DNA from: Begonia masoniana
Lineage: Eukaryota; Streptophyta; Magnoliopsida; Cucurbitales; Begoniaceae
Direction of reading: 5' to 3'
Length of the DNA stretch: 64,000 nucleotides
Assembly: GCA_022432975.1 (NCBI GenBank)
Contig: CM039509.1
Coordinates: 47,365,184 to 47,429,183, forward strand
Shown here: one piece after another, positions 46,984-58,683 of the stretch
How positions within the stretch are numbered: the stretch's first letter is position 1
Layout: each line of letters starts with the position of its first letter
Program-made: the position numbers and the translations under genes
Notes under the pieces: model-generated
Told to the model about the DNA's origin: nothing
Seen by the model: the letters and a program-made list of their open reading frames with translations, nothing else
Databases searched by the model: none

Positions 46984-49900
46984 GTTTTTTTTTTAAATTA
47001 AAACAACTGAATGGCGATCGATGCCTTCAGTTCTTCGCACCCGAGAACGAGAACAGGGGAGAGACGAGGGAGGCGCGCGACGCGAACGGCGATCGACGGC
47101 CGTTCACCGGCGACTCCGACACTCTCCGGCCAGACGACGGCGACGTGCGGTTTCCAGTTGTCTCCGCGCACGAACCGACAGGTTAGACCGATTTGTGCCC
47201 TGTTTTCGGTTCGGTTTAGGTCGTGGGTGACGAGCCCGATTTGGCTCCGGTCACCAGCCGATTTTGGCCACCTCCGGCGTGGGTTTGCCGACCCTTGGGT
47301 CGGCTACGGTTGATTGGCCGCGAGGTGCTCAATTTGAGCGAAAATCAGTGAATGCCCGATTTGGGCAATTCGGGTTTGTGATGTGTAATTCGGGATTTTT
47401 GATTAGTTTATGCTAATTGAGGGTATTTGTGGTCGATTGGTGATGTATTGGGTGGAATTTGATGAAAAATCGAAATGGGAAAATTTCCCGGGTTAGGGCA
47501 GTTCGGGTTTTGCATGATTTGACCTAGCTACGGTCGTTTGTTTTAAAATTCCTTTTGACAGATTAAACTAGGATATTAGAGGAGCGTGTGGCCGCTGGAA
47601 TCGTTCGATTCCGATAACCGACGCGAAAGTTACGCGCGTTCGAAGTTTCGGGTCGGTTTTACCGAACTCAAATTAGTGGCCCGTTTAGTTAGGTTTTAGT
47701 TGTATTAGGCTTGATATAGTAGTTTAAGAGTAAATTGGTGAATGTAAGCGTGATTTTAATGAAGCTTGAATGTTTGTCATAGGTCGAGCCATAGGCGACG
47801 TGATGTGCCAAAACCAGCAAGCTACGGACTACAGGTAAGTTCTCGTGATCTTCTTTGGCCGATTGGCCTACACCGTACGTCGAATGTCGTCTCGAGGAGT
47901 TTTGGAGATGCGTTTGTTTAATTGTACTTGGTTTGGGTAGCTAGGTTTTAGGAGTTTAGAGTTTACGCTTTACAGTCTTGATGGTACATATTATTGCTTG
48001 TTTACTGTAAGATATTGAACTGTTCACGCATCACTTGTTTTAAAGAAAAGCATGAAAACGAATTTCCGCACAGAGTTTTAAAGATAACGTAAAGCATTGC
48101 ATTGGCCGAAAGGCGTATTGAGCATAGCATTGGCCGAAAGGCGTATTGAGCATAGCATTGGCCGAAAGGCGTATTGAGCATAGCATTGGCCGAAAGGCGT
48201 ATTGAGCATAGCATTGGCCGAAAGGCGTATTGAGCATAGCATTGGCCGAAAGGCGTATTGAGCATAGCATTGGCCGAAAGGCGTATTGAGCATAGCATTG
48301 GCCGAAAGGCGTATTGAGCATAGCATTGGCCGAAAGGCGTATTGAGCATAGCATTGGCCGAAAGGCGTATTGAGCATAGCATTGGCCGAAAGGCGTATTG
48401 AGCATAGCATTGGCCGAAAGGCGTATTGAGCATAGCATTGGCCGAAAGGCGTATTGAGCATAGCATTGGCCGAAAGGCGTATTGAGCATAGCATTGGCCG
48501 AAAGGCGTATTGAGCATAGCATTGGCCGAAAGGCGTATTGAGCATAGCATTGGCCGAAAGGCGTATTGAGCATAGCATTGGCCGAAAGGCGTATTGGCCG
48601 AAAGGCGTATTGAGCATAGCATTGGCCGAAAGGCGTATTGAGCATAGCATTGGCCGAAAGGCGTATTGAGCATAGCATTGGCCGAAAGGCGTATTGAGCA
48701 TAGCATTGGCCGAAAGGCGTATTGAGCATAGCATTGGCCGAAAGGCGTATTGAGCATAGCATTGGCCGAAAGGCGTATTGAGCATAGCATTGGCCGAAAG
48801 GCGTATTGAGCATAGCATTGGCCGAAAGGCGTATTGAGCATAGCATTGGCCGAAAGGCGTATTGGCCGAAAGGCGTATTGAGCATAGCATTGGCCGAAAG
48901 GCGTATTGGCCGAAAGGCGTATTGAGCATAGCATTGGCCGAAAGGCGTATTGAGCATAGCATTGGCCGAAAGGCGTATTGAGCATAGCATTGGCCGAAAG
49001 GCGTATTGAGCATAGCATTGGCCGAAAGGCGTATTGAGCATAGCATTGGCCGAAAGGCGTATTGAGCATAGCATTGGCCGAAAGGCGTATTGAGCATAGC
49101 ATTGGCCGAAAGGCGTATTGGCCGAAAGGCGTATTGAGCATAGCATTGGCCGAAAGGCGTATTGAGCATAGCATTGGCCGAAAGGCGTATTGAGCATAGC
49201 ATTGGCCGAAAGGCGTATTGAGCATAGCATTGGCCGAAAGGCGTATTGAGCATAGCATTGGCCGAAAGGCGTATTGAGCATAGCATTGGCCGAAAGGCGT
49301 ATTGAGCATAGCATTGGCCGAAAGGCGTATTGAGCATAGCATTGGCCGAAAGGCGTATTGGCCGAAAGGCGTATTGAGCATAGCATTGGCCGAAAGGCGT
49401 ATTGAGCATAGCATTGGCCGAAAGGCGTATTGAGCATAGCATTGGCCGAAAGGCGTATTGAGCATAGCATTGGCCGAAAGGCGTATTGAGCATAGCATTG
49501 GCCGAAAGGCGTATTGAGCATAGCATTGGCCGAAAGGCGTATTGAGCATAGCATTGGCCGAAAGGCGTATTGAGCATAGCATTGGCCGAAAGGCGTATTG
49601 AGCATAGCATTGGCCGAAAGGCGTATTGAGCATAGCATTGGCCGAAAGGCGTATTGGCCGAAAGGCGTATTGAGCATAGCATTGGCCGAAAGGCGTATTG
49701 AGCATAGCATTGGCCGAAAGGCGTATTGAGCATAGCATTGGCCGAAAGGCGTATTGAGCATAGCATTGGCCGAAAGGCGTATTGAGCATAGCATTGGCCG
49801 AAAGGCGTATTGAGCATAGCATTGGCCGAAAGGCGTATTGAGCATAGCATTGGCCGAAAGGCGTATTGAGCATAGCATTGGCCGAAAGGCGTATTGAGCA

Positions 49901-52900
49901 TAGCATTGGCCGAAAGGCGTATTGAGCATAGCATTGGCCGAAAGGCGTATTGAGCATAGCATTGGCCGAAAGGCGTATTGAGCATAGCATTGGCCGAAAG
50001 GCGTATTGAGCATAGCATTGGCCGAAAGGCGTATTGAGCATAGCATTGGCCGAAAGGCGTATTGAGCATAGCCCGCTGGATGAGCTCTCTTCGGTTAGAG
50101 GGATAGGATCTCGGTGACACCTATTGAGCATTGCATAGTAAGATAAAATAAAGCATGATTTACTGAACTCATACGCACAGCATGCATTGCATTTTCGTAG
50201 AGCTTACTGGGATTTCATCTCATAGTGTATTGTATGGTGTAGGTGATTACGAGGATACAGGTGAGGACGATGTCCCTCCTCCTGAGGCTTGAGTCCAGTT
50301 GACGGAGGATGACTGCGGTGGTGTGCTGGCGCAATTGATGCTTAACCGACCCGTAGGGGAGTATGTATAGATTTTGAGGGTTTTTGGGATGTTTTGGGCT
50401 AATGATAAATTGTATAGAACATTTTAGGATGCTTGGTTCTGGTAGTTGATAGGTTTATATATTAATGTTTTAAACGTTTTGGAACTGTTATGTGATTTTA
50501 AAACAGGAGGATATGTTAAACTTTCAAACGGAACCACGCAGTTTATTTTCGTGAAAATGTACTTTGTTATAGTTGTATTGTGAAGTGTATGTCTGTGGTA
50601 TAGATAGAATTGTGTTAGTGAAATGGTGATGTTGTATTTTGTAGATGTTTGGGTAGGTATTGTTTTAAATAATTAGTTTTTACTTACATGGTTTAAGTAA
50701 TTGTTTTAATTCATTTATTTAATTGATTTTAAATTGTTTTATTTAACGTTTTCTTTTAGTTTGATAATTGATTTTTATTTCGATTTCGATTCCGTCTTAA
50801 GTATAGTTAAAGTTAAAAGTGTAACGGATATAAAAATAGTACGGGAAATACGGGTACAGTATTAGGGTCGTGACAAGTTATGGTATCAGTGCCCCCGGGT
50901 TTTAAAATCGGTTCTGTAGACTGCTCGACTGCACAACCACTACGCGGACATTCTTCATCAACTGTAAGTATGTTTATAGTTTTATTTAATTACTATTTCT
51001 TAGAGTGTTTGTTTAAACATTTTATAGGTGTTATTTATAAATATGGTGCGTCGAGGGAATGATCGAGACGACCGAGACGATACGATAGATCACCATAAGG
51101 ATTTGACCGTAATAATGTTGCAATAGATTGGAATAGGTTGGGAAATAAAGGAAAAAGGGAATAGTAGGAGTTGAGTAAGAAAGACTCTTAGGAGAATTTC
51201 GACGAGAAGACGATAGATTAAATACAGGACGACATAGGCCTATAGAAAGAGAGTTATGCGTTAATAGGACTAGTTTGACTTAATCACGAAAATGGTGCAC
51301 TTAGAATTCAAGTTACTATTAGAGGGGTGTATTTTATGAGACCTAAGATTTAAAGAAATGGAAATTTATCCCAGTTGACGGACCTTTGGAGCTTTAGAGT
51401 ATGACGAATCAGAGAGGGGTTTGAAACTTAGTTGTTTTGAAACTTAGGTATAAACATATTGAGGGATGCTCTAAATTGCAAAGGTGTAAATAGTGCGCAT
51501 AAGCAGATAAGAAAATATAGTCGAGCCTTGTAGATCGTAGATCTATGTGAAGCTTGAAATACCTAGATGAAAACGATATTCAAGAATTGAAGTTTATATT
51601 TAATTATTGAGGGGATAAACAATAAAAAGGTTAAAATTATACGAAAGGTAATACTCATGATACAAAGTTTGACCGATCTTTAGGAGATAAGTATCGCCTG
51701 GAAAGACTAATCAATTAAAGGCGATTGTTAATTCACGAAAAGATTGCGGCCGACATACTATAAGGGGAGACCTAGTGAAGTTAAGAGCGATCAAGGAGTA
51801 GTAGACACATCAGGCTTGCGATGTTGCTCGACCAAAGAAGGCGGGGCTAAGACATAAGAGTTGGATTTAACTTAGAAACCCAGATACTTTAGCTAATCAG
51901 AAAAAGGTTTGACGCCTTAAAAATTAGAAGTCATGTTTTGGGGTTTATTGTAACCTGTGTGAGGATAGAAGAAACGGTGGAACGACTTGGGTGAGTATCT
52001 ATGGTAGAAAATATACTGAAGTAAGAAATGACGAATTCTTTTGGGTTTAAAATATGATCAATCGAGGAGAAATTTGGAGTTTAGATGTAAGACTTACTAG
52101 GGAATGTTCTAGATTGTCGAGGTACTGTTAGTATGTACAATTAGCAGAAGTTTAAATGAACTAGATCCACGGGAAGCTGGAAGTATCTAGATGAAAATGA
52201 TATTTAAGAATTTAAAACTTAGATTAATTGATGAGAGGGTATAGGGAGTGGCTATCTCCGCGGTGATTCGGAGGATGTAATGAATCAATGCAAAAATCGT
52301 GACGTAAGATCTAAGCGATTGCATCGGGGTATGCATATCAACCTATATCGATGATAATAATAAGGGTAATTACTCGGAGATGGAAGGTTAACGAATTCGA
52401 GACAATAAAGGGTTAGAGTTATATGAAAAGTAATATGCAAGTGATACTCAGGTTACTGAAATTGGTCATTCTCTAGGAAATAAGTGCAGTCCTAGAGGTC
52501 TGACAAATAAAGGACAATTGCCAGCTCGTGAAAAGACTTTGATCGACACATTGTAAAGGGGAGACTTAGAGAAGTTAAGAATAATCGACGAGTTGGGGAC
52601 ACGTCAGACAATTAGTGTTGCTTGATTAGATTATGAAGCAAAAGATATAGGAGTTAAGTTGTGAATTTATAGTTGGTACAATTTAAGTTAGGAGCCACAA
52701 ATGTGAGGCTACCTCCAGGATGAAGGTAGAAGCATTAGTGTTTGAGGAACTAAGAAAGTTATCATTAAAGAAGAGATGTTTCAAATTATTGGAGAACAAA
52801 AAATGGTAGGATTTGAGGACTTAAGGAGAATTGGAATAAAGGCGTAAACTTATCTACAACAAGTTTGCTAACAAGAAGATCGAAGGATAGATCGTTGCAA

Positions 52901-55069
52901 GGGAACAAAGTAGAATATTCAGAGCCGACTAGGAGGAACGAAACAGGGTAAGGTCATTCATTAACGTCAAGGTAATCCTCGTGCAATATTAGGGATAGGT
53001 GAAGGAGATTGTCGGATTCAATGAGAGGTTAAGATTTGAAGCTAGAATAAAGAGAAGGACGATTTTCATAGAAACCATTTAAGTAAACCTAAGTAAAATG
53101 ATGATTTTCAGTGGTTTAACTCGTATTTGACAAGTCGAGCCAAATGGATACATAGATAACTCAAAGCTAGAAGGAATAGTTTAGAGCAAATCCATGGCAA
53201 GACTTGGGGATTTGACTGTGCTCGAAGTTAATGGAAATGTAAGTTAAACGAATGAACATATTGTAGATAGTATAAGCCTTTCGGTTAGGACATGACGAGA
53301 GAACTCACTAATGTGGTTTAGAATGAAATCTGATAATTATAGGATCTAATTTACAAGTGAGCATTGGTCTTAAAATAGCAACAACTTAAGCTCTCAGTTA
53401 AGCCTGTTGGAGCCTTGAATGTATTTCTAGGGGGATAGTTGGCAAAAATAACGACGGAAAGAGTTAAGTTATGAGAACCGCGTCAAAAAAAAAAAGGGAT
53501 CGGGGTTGGTGAGTTACCCGAGGAAGAATGTGACGTAGGATATCATTGAAGGGATACCTTGCGAAACATAGAGAATAAAATTCTAGTTGACAAGCTCACA
53601 TAGAAATAGTTGTTAAGACCCGTGAAGTGTCCAAGGAAGGATACAATTTGGATACTATTGAAGCAGAAGTTATACGGGAGCATTACTAGAGAAATGTAGA
53701 CTCGGATGGTTGTAGAAGTGACCAAGGTGAAGGCTAATGAACTTATGCACGAATTTAGTTTACAGCTCCGATAAATATATATATAGAAATTGTTATACCC
53801 GATAGATGGATAAGGTCGTAGGGTAGTTGAGATTTAACGTTGGAGTAAGTAACTTAAGAAGGCTTTGAGGGCGTAAAGTGGTTAAGTGCATAAGGAACTA
53901 AAGGAACTCAATTCGAGGAATTTAAGTTAAATAAAGGGGAGTTTGGATTACAAGCTGGATGTTGTTAGGAATCCTTGAACAGTAGTCAACCCAAATGACA
54001 TTGGAAGTTGATGTTATTTCGGGAATTGAGGGTAAGAGACAATCTTTAGTAGAGACCAATTAGTAAGTTAGAGTGAGTTTAACGTTTTGGGAGACTAAAT
54101 GCAAACCGACACGTGCTCGAGACGTTAAGTGTTGAGTACCCAGTTAGAGATCGCTCGATTGAGGACTTAGGCAAATTAAAAGTAAGGAATACGGTTACGA
54201 AGTTAATATAGAAATTGAGTTGGTGTGCATCCTGACTGGAGGTAGAGTTGTGGACATAGATGCATTCTGAAGTAATAGCTGAGAGAAACTTCGATGGGAG
54301 AAGATTTTTTGAGGTTGCTTCATTAGGAAATTGAGGACTTGAATTAGGCTTAGATCGGGGAAGACTTAACATAAGGACAAGTCATAAGAGTAAGGAAGTT
54401 TAACTTATGGACGATTAAGTGGAAACTAACGTGTGTGTAAATTATCTACATGCGTATTAATGCAGTGGGTTATTAAAAATTTGAGACGTGAGGATTACTA
54501 GCACGTGGTGCATAACCAAAGACTCGGTTAATCAAATCAAACGCAGTAGACGGGGTTAGGAGGTTAACGATGCGTGATTGATTTTAGGGATTCTAGTTTA
54601 GAACCATAGAGATTGACCCTAAGTATGGGCTAGAATCGAAGCCCTTGTGTGAGAGTTCAGAATTTTGGAGGGATGGAGAAAGGTGACTTGAAAAGAATGG
54701 AGCGATTGTAAATCATAGTATAAGGTCGCAAGACATGAGACAGTAATGCCAAGGACTGCAAGCTAAGTCAAATTTTGAGGACAAAATTTTAATTAAGGTG
54801 GTTGGATTGTAACACCCGAGAATTTTTCCTCAGTTTAATTAATCGAAAGAATTGGAGAGAAAATAATCAAAAGGTAAAGTAATTAAAAGTGAATAAATTG
54901 GTTGAACTAAAATGTTTATTAAATTAGGTTCGTGAAATTAAGCCGTGAGTTATAATTTAAGAACAAGATTTACCGAAAGTCGAAATGGTCGGAATATACG
55001 GGAGGGCAAAACGGTAAATGTCATGTTATTAATGTTTTAATAGGAATTGTTTTAATAGGAATTGTTATA

Positions 55070-55102
<33 letters not shown>

Positions 55103-58084
55103 GTTTTTTTTAAATTAAAACAACTGAATGGCGATCGACGTCATTCAGTTCTTCGCACCCGAGAACGAGAACAGGGGAGAGACGAGGGAGGCGCGCGACG
55201 CGAACGGCGATCGACGACCGTTCACCGGCGACTCCGACACTCTCCGGCCAGACGACGGCGACGTGCAGTTTCCGGTTGTCTCCGCGCACGAACCGACAGG
55301 TTAGACCGATTTGTGCCCTGTTTTCGGTTTGGTTTAGGTAGTGGGTGACGATCCCGATTTGGCTCCGGTCACCGGCCGATTTTGGCCACCTCCGGCGTGG
55401 GTTTGCCGACCCTTGGGTCGGCTACGGTTGATTGGCCGCGAGGTGCTCAATTTGAGCGAAAATCAGTGAATGCCCGATTTGGGCAATTCGGGTTTGTGAT
55501 GTGTAATTCAGGATTTTTGATTAGTTTATGCTAATTGAGGGTATTTGTGGTCGATTGGTGATGTATTGGGTGGAATTTGATGAAAAATCGAAATGGGGAA
55601 ATTTCCCGGGTTAGGGCAGTTCGGGTTTTGCATGATTTGACCTAGCTACGGTCGTTTGTTTTAAAATTTCTTTTGGCAGATTAAACTAGGATATTAGAGG
55701 AGCGTGTGGCCGCTGGAATCGTTCGATTCCAATAACCGATGAGAAAGTTACGCGCGTTCGAAGTTTCGGGTCGGTTTTACCGAACTCAAATTAGTGGCCC
55801 GTTTAGTTAGGTTTTAGTTGTATTAGGCTTGATATAGTAGTTTAAGAGTAAATTGGTGAATGTAAGCGTGATTTTAATGAAGTTTGAATGTTCGTCATAG
55901 GTCGAGCCATAGGCGACGTGATGTGCCAAAACCAGCAAGCTACGGACGACAGGTAAGTTCTCGTGATCTTCTTTGGCCGATTGGCCTACACCGTACGTCG
56001 AATGTCGTCTCGAGGAGTTTTGGAGATGCGTTTGTTTAATTGTACTTGGTTTGGGTAGCTAGGTTTTAGGAGTTTAGAGTTTACGCTTTACAGTCTTGAT
56101 AGTACATATTATTGCTTGTTTACTGTAAGATATTGAACTGTTCACGCATCACTTGTTTTAAAGAAAAGCATGAAAACGAATTTCCGCACAGAGTTTTAAA
56201 GATAACGTAAAGCATTGCATTGGCCGAAAGGCGTATTGAGCATAGCATTGGCTGAAAGACTTATTGGCCGAAAGGCGTATTGAGCATAGCATTGGCCGAA
56301 AGGCTTATTGGCCGAAAGGCGTATTGGCCGAAAGGCGTATTGGTCACGCGAGGTGGGGCTCAGGCACGGCTGTACGTGTTGTAAACGTGCACCCCCCGCC
56401 TCTAGCTGGAAAGAGTAGTCCGCCCGCTGGATGAGCTCTCTCCGGTTAGAGGGATAGGATCTCGGTGACACCTATTGAGCATTGCATAGTAAGATAAAAT
56501 AAAGCATGATTAACCGAACTCATACGCATAGCATGCATTGCATTTACGTAGAGTTTACTAGGATTTCATCTCATAGTGTATTGTATGGTGTAGGTGATTA
56601 CGAGGATACAGGTGAGGACGATGTCTCTCCTCCTGAGGCTTGAGTCCAGTTGACGGAGGATGACTGCGGTGGTGTGTTGGTGCAGTTGATGCTTAACCGA
56701 CCCGTGGGGGAGTATGTATAGATTTTGAGGGTTTTTTGGATGTTTTGGGCTGATGATAAATTGTATAGAACATTTTAGGATGTTTGGTTCTGGTAGTTGA
56801 TAGGTTTATATATTAATGTTTTAAACGTTTTGTAACTGTTTTGTGATTTTAAAATAGGAGGATATGTTAAAATTTCAAACGGAACCAGGCAGTTTATTTT
56901 CGTGAAAATGTACTTTGTTATAGTTGTATTGTGAAGTGTATGTCTGTGGTATAGATAGAATTGTGTTAGTGAAATGGTGATGTTGTATTTTGTAGATGTT
57001 TGGGTAGGTATTGTTTTAAATAATTAGTTTTTACTTACATGGTTTAAGTAATTGTTTTAATTCATTTATTTAATTGATTTTAAATTGTTTTATTTAACGT
57101 TTTCTTTTAGTTTGATAATTGATTTTTATTTCGATTTCGATTCCATCTTAAGTATAGTTAAAGTTAAAAGTGTAAAGGATATAAAAATAGTACGGGAAAT
57201 ACGGGTACAGTATTAGGGTCGTGACAGGCTGCATCCGAACTCGGGAGGAGTTCTGTTTCTTAGACAAGGGGAACTTGTCGTTCTTGATCGTGGGCGATGG
57301 GATCTTGCCATAACACGGGTTTCGCGAGGAACTAACAACAAGGGAATCTTGTTGTTATCTAGATCTCGGGAGAGGTCGTTCTAAAGTCGAGGGGATCTCG
57401 CAAAAACAGTTTCCTTAGAGAAGTTAGCTAGAGGCGGCGACAAAGATAAGATGGAGTTTTTATTTGTATAAGTCCGATTGTCTTGTAATTTCGTGAACTC
57501 AAAGAAATGTTTTTATATCTGAGCGTGGCCCTGCAGACGTAAGCTGGTTGCCGAACTGCGTTACCGAATTCCTGTGTCATTTATTTCTGCATTTTTATAT
57601 TTTCTTTCATTGAATTCATTATCGGTGTCACACGTAACACCCTGTGTGACATCGCATAACTAATCGTAATCTTACACATACGATTGCAAATTAAAATGAT
57701 TGGGAGAAAACTCGAACGTAACACATAAATCAGCGTATAAAACTGAAACTAACTCACATCATAGCCATAGAGATCTGTTTGAGATCGTTTTCCAAGTTCT
57801 TCATGTTGGTCAGTGATTGAGCGCAGAAAATGATGGCCAACCACGAGCTCAACTTGTACTGCCGAATTACAACCACGCAAGAAAAATCAACGCAACGCAT
57901 ACGAAAGAAAACAAAACTGTAATTAGCTGATGAATTTGCTAACCCTGAACATGACACCAGCTATGCCGAAAACGACGACAATGAATCCAGTGTAGTCCAC
58001 CGGAAGATCCTGCGGGTCTACTGTCTGAGCAACGAAGGGCTTTGCCGCCGACGACAGACGCGAATCGTTCGTCTGCGTTGCCAT
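44965..58084 (-). CDS. Protein Asterix (WDR83OS homologue, PAT complex), three exons with a 12.7-kb intron
   Basis: Exon 1 is 57944-58084 (141 bp, MATQTNDSRLSSAAKPF to GIAGVMFR), exon 2 is 57758-57858 (101 bp, YKLSSWLAIIFCAQSLTNMK to QISMAM) and exon 3 is 44965-45028 (64 bp, FAIIGLVTNYLGPSRPGNQS, stop). All junctions have GT..AG borders and the phases agree; the product is 101 residues, the usual size. The family signature QDLPVDYTGF precedes hydrophobic segments at about residues 33-46, 51-63 and 82-92. In animals Asterix pairs with CCDC47 as an ER intramembrane chaperone for multipass proteins; the plant role is inferred. Intron 2 (45029-57757) contains a solo LTR with a nested 10.5-kb element; without them it would be about 1 kb. 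Whether it is spliced correctly cannot be judged from sequence. Confidence 0.88.
46704..50875 (+). repeat. 5' LTR of the LARD, carrying the 28-bp array
   Basis: Outside the array it matches 54808-57226 with roughly 10 differences over the 700 bp before the array (by eye). An (ATT)n tract lies near 46950-46983. About 80 bp present after the short array in the 3' LTR are missing here, where the array runs straight into cccgctggatgag. Confidence 0.93.
48101..50072. repeat. Tandem array: 67 units of 28 bp and 6 of 16 bp
   Basis: The core attggccgaaaggcgt (16 bp) is normally followed by a spacer attgagcatagc (12 bp). The spacer is skipped six times, with the next core starting at 48593, 48861, 48905, 49117, 49357 and 49653. 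Runs between short units are 17, 9, 1, 7, 8, 10 and 15 long units, which sum to 67 and account for all 1972 bp. By eye every unit is identical. The partner LTR has six cores at 56219-56338, four of them short, including diverged ones. Confidence 0.98.
50876..54807 (+). other. Internal region of the LARD, non-coding
   Basis: A short leader with an intron-like segment precedes an ATG at about 51042 (MVRRGNDRDDRDD), reminiscent of a gag start, but the frame stops within about 27 codons. The rest has no long ORF. Segments near 51390-51860 and 52040-52670 are diverged direct repeats (see findings). Confidence 0.75.
54808..57226 (+). repeat. 3' LTR of the LARD
   Basis: 2419 bp with TG..CA ends. 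It holds the short version of the repeat (56219-56338), followed by about 80 bp lost from the 5' LTR. Confidence 0.93.
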
Positions 58085-58489
58085 CTCTCTCCACCGCGTG
58101 ATCCAGCAATAATTTTATTTGGAACCTATATTTACAAGGTTTGAGATTAAAAATAAATTGAATTTAATAATATTATTTTTAATATTATTGTTGCGACAAA
58201 AATAAGAAAGACTAATTGCAATTTATGTCTCACATTAATTTTTCTTTTTTCAGACGTGCCCTCCACAATTGAGATGTCTTCAATTTGAGTATTGTTATGG
58301 ATTTGTCTGGCAAATAAAGCACTTGTATACCTCTTTTTATATTTAATTTGGCGTTTTAATCTGATTTCTGATTCTTCCATCGATTTCTCAAATCTTCAAT
58401 CACCTCAGCGAGGCGATTTTGGAAGCTAATTTTTATTTTAGAAATCATATACCCCTTGAATTAAATACATATACGAACAAGATACTAGA
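58085..58489. promoter_or_regulatory. Upstream region of Asterix, up to the duplication junction
   Basis: AT-rich. The minus ORF at 58147-58380 matches nothing known. At about 58490 the sequence switches to the start of block B. Confidence 0.5.
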
Positions 58490-58683
58490 TAGGGGAGAGA
58501 CAGGAAAGAGAGTGTCTGTTTGGCCGAGAGAAGCACAGATATTTTTTGATGATATTAACTAAAACATTTTATTAATTAAACATGTAAAATTCATCTTAAT
58601 TTGTAACTAAATATTTTAAAAACATATACCCCTTAAATTAATATTACTTCAAAAAATAATACTACTTTTTACTCTCTTTTTAT

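Larger units (their letters stand above)
46704..57226 (+). mobile_element. LARD-like non-autonomous Gypsy derivative, 10.5 kb
   Basis: The 5' LTR is 46704-50875 (4172 bp) and the 3' LTR 54808-57226 (2419 bp); both begin TGTAACACCCGAG and end GGGTCGTGACA. The 5' LTR is longer because of a 1972-bp tandem array. The flanks gactg (46699-46703) and ggctg (57227-57231) differ by one base; the uninterrupted family A copy near 4536 reads ggctg, so the left one mutated. A Met-tRNA-type primer site (tggtatcagtgc, 50881-50892) follows the 5' LTR. The end of the interior reads gaggacaaaattttaattaa, like the pol tail of Tekay/Del chromoviruses. The 3.9-kb interior has no long ORF. Size and lack of coding match large retrotransposon derivatives. 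Confidence 0.9.
45930..57676 (+). mobile_element. Solo LTR (family A) inside Asterix intron 2, split by a nested LARD
   Basis: The LTR starts TGTAATTGCAAAG at 45930 and ends ATCTTACA at 57676, with a perfect 5-bp duplication, catac, at 45925-45929 and 57677-57681. The halves 45930-46703 and 57227-57676 join to about 1.22 kb that aligns with the reverse complement of 1109-2452. It lies opposite in direction to the Asterix gene. No internal domain belongs to it. Confidence 0.92.

Noticed and set aside
47011..47313. Arg-rich ORF in the GC-rich part of the LARD 5' LTR
   Set aside because: It is an LTR sequence repeated in the 3' LTR with an altered frame; no homology is known to me.
48101..50072. 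CRISPR array, suggested by regular 28-bp direct repeats
   Set aside because: There are no unique spacers (the 12-bp spacer is constant), no cas genes, and the context is a plant LTR.
48002..50131. A 709-codon antisense ORF (and two more of 668-680 codons) as a protein gene
   Set aside because: It is produced entirely by the 28/16-bp array; all three antisense frames are open, there are no non-repeat domains, and it lies in an LTR.
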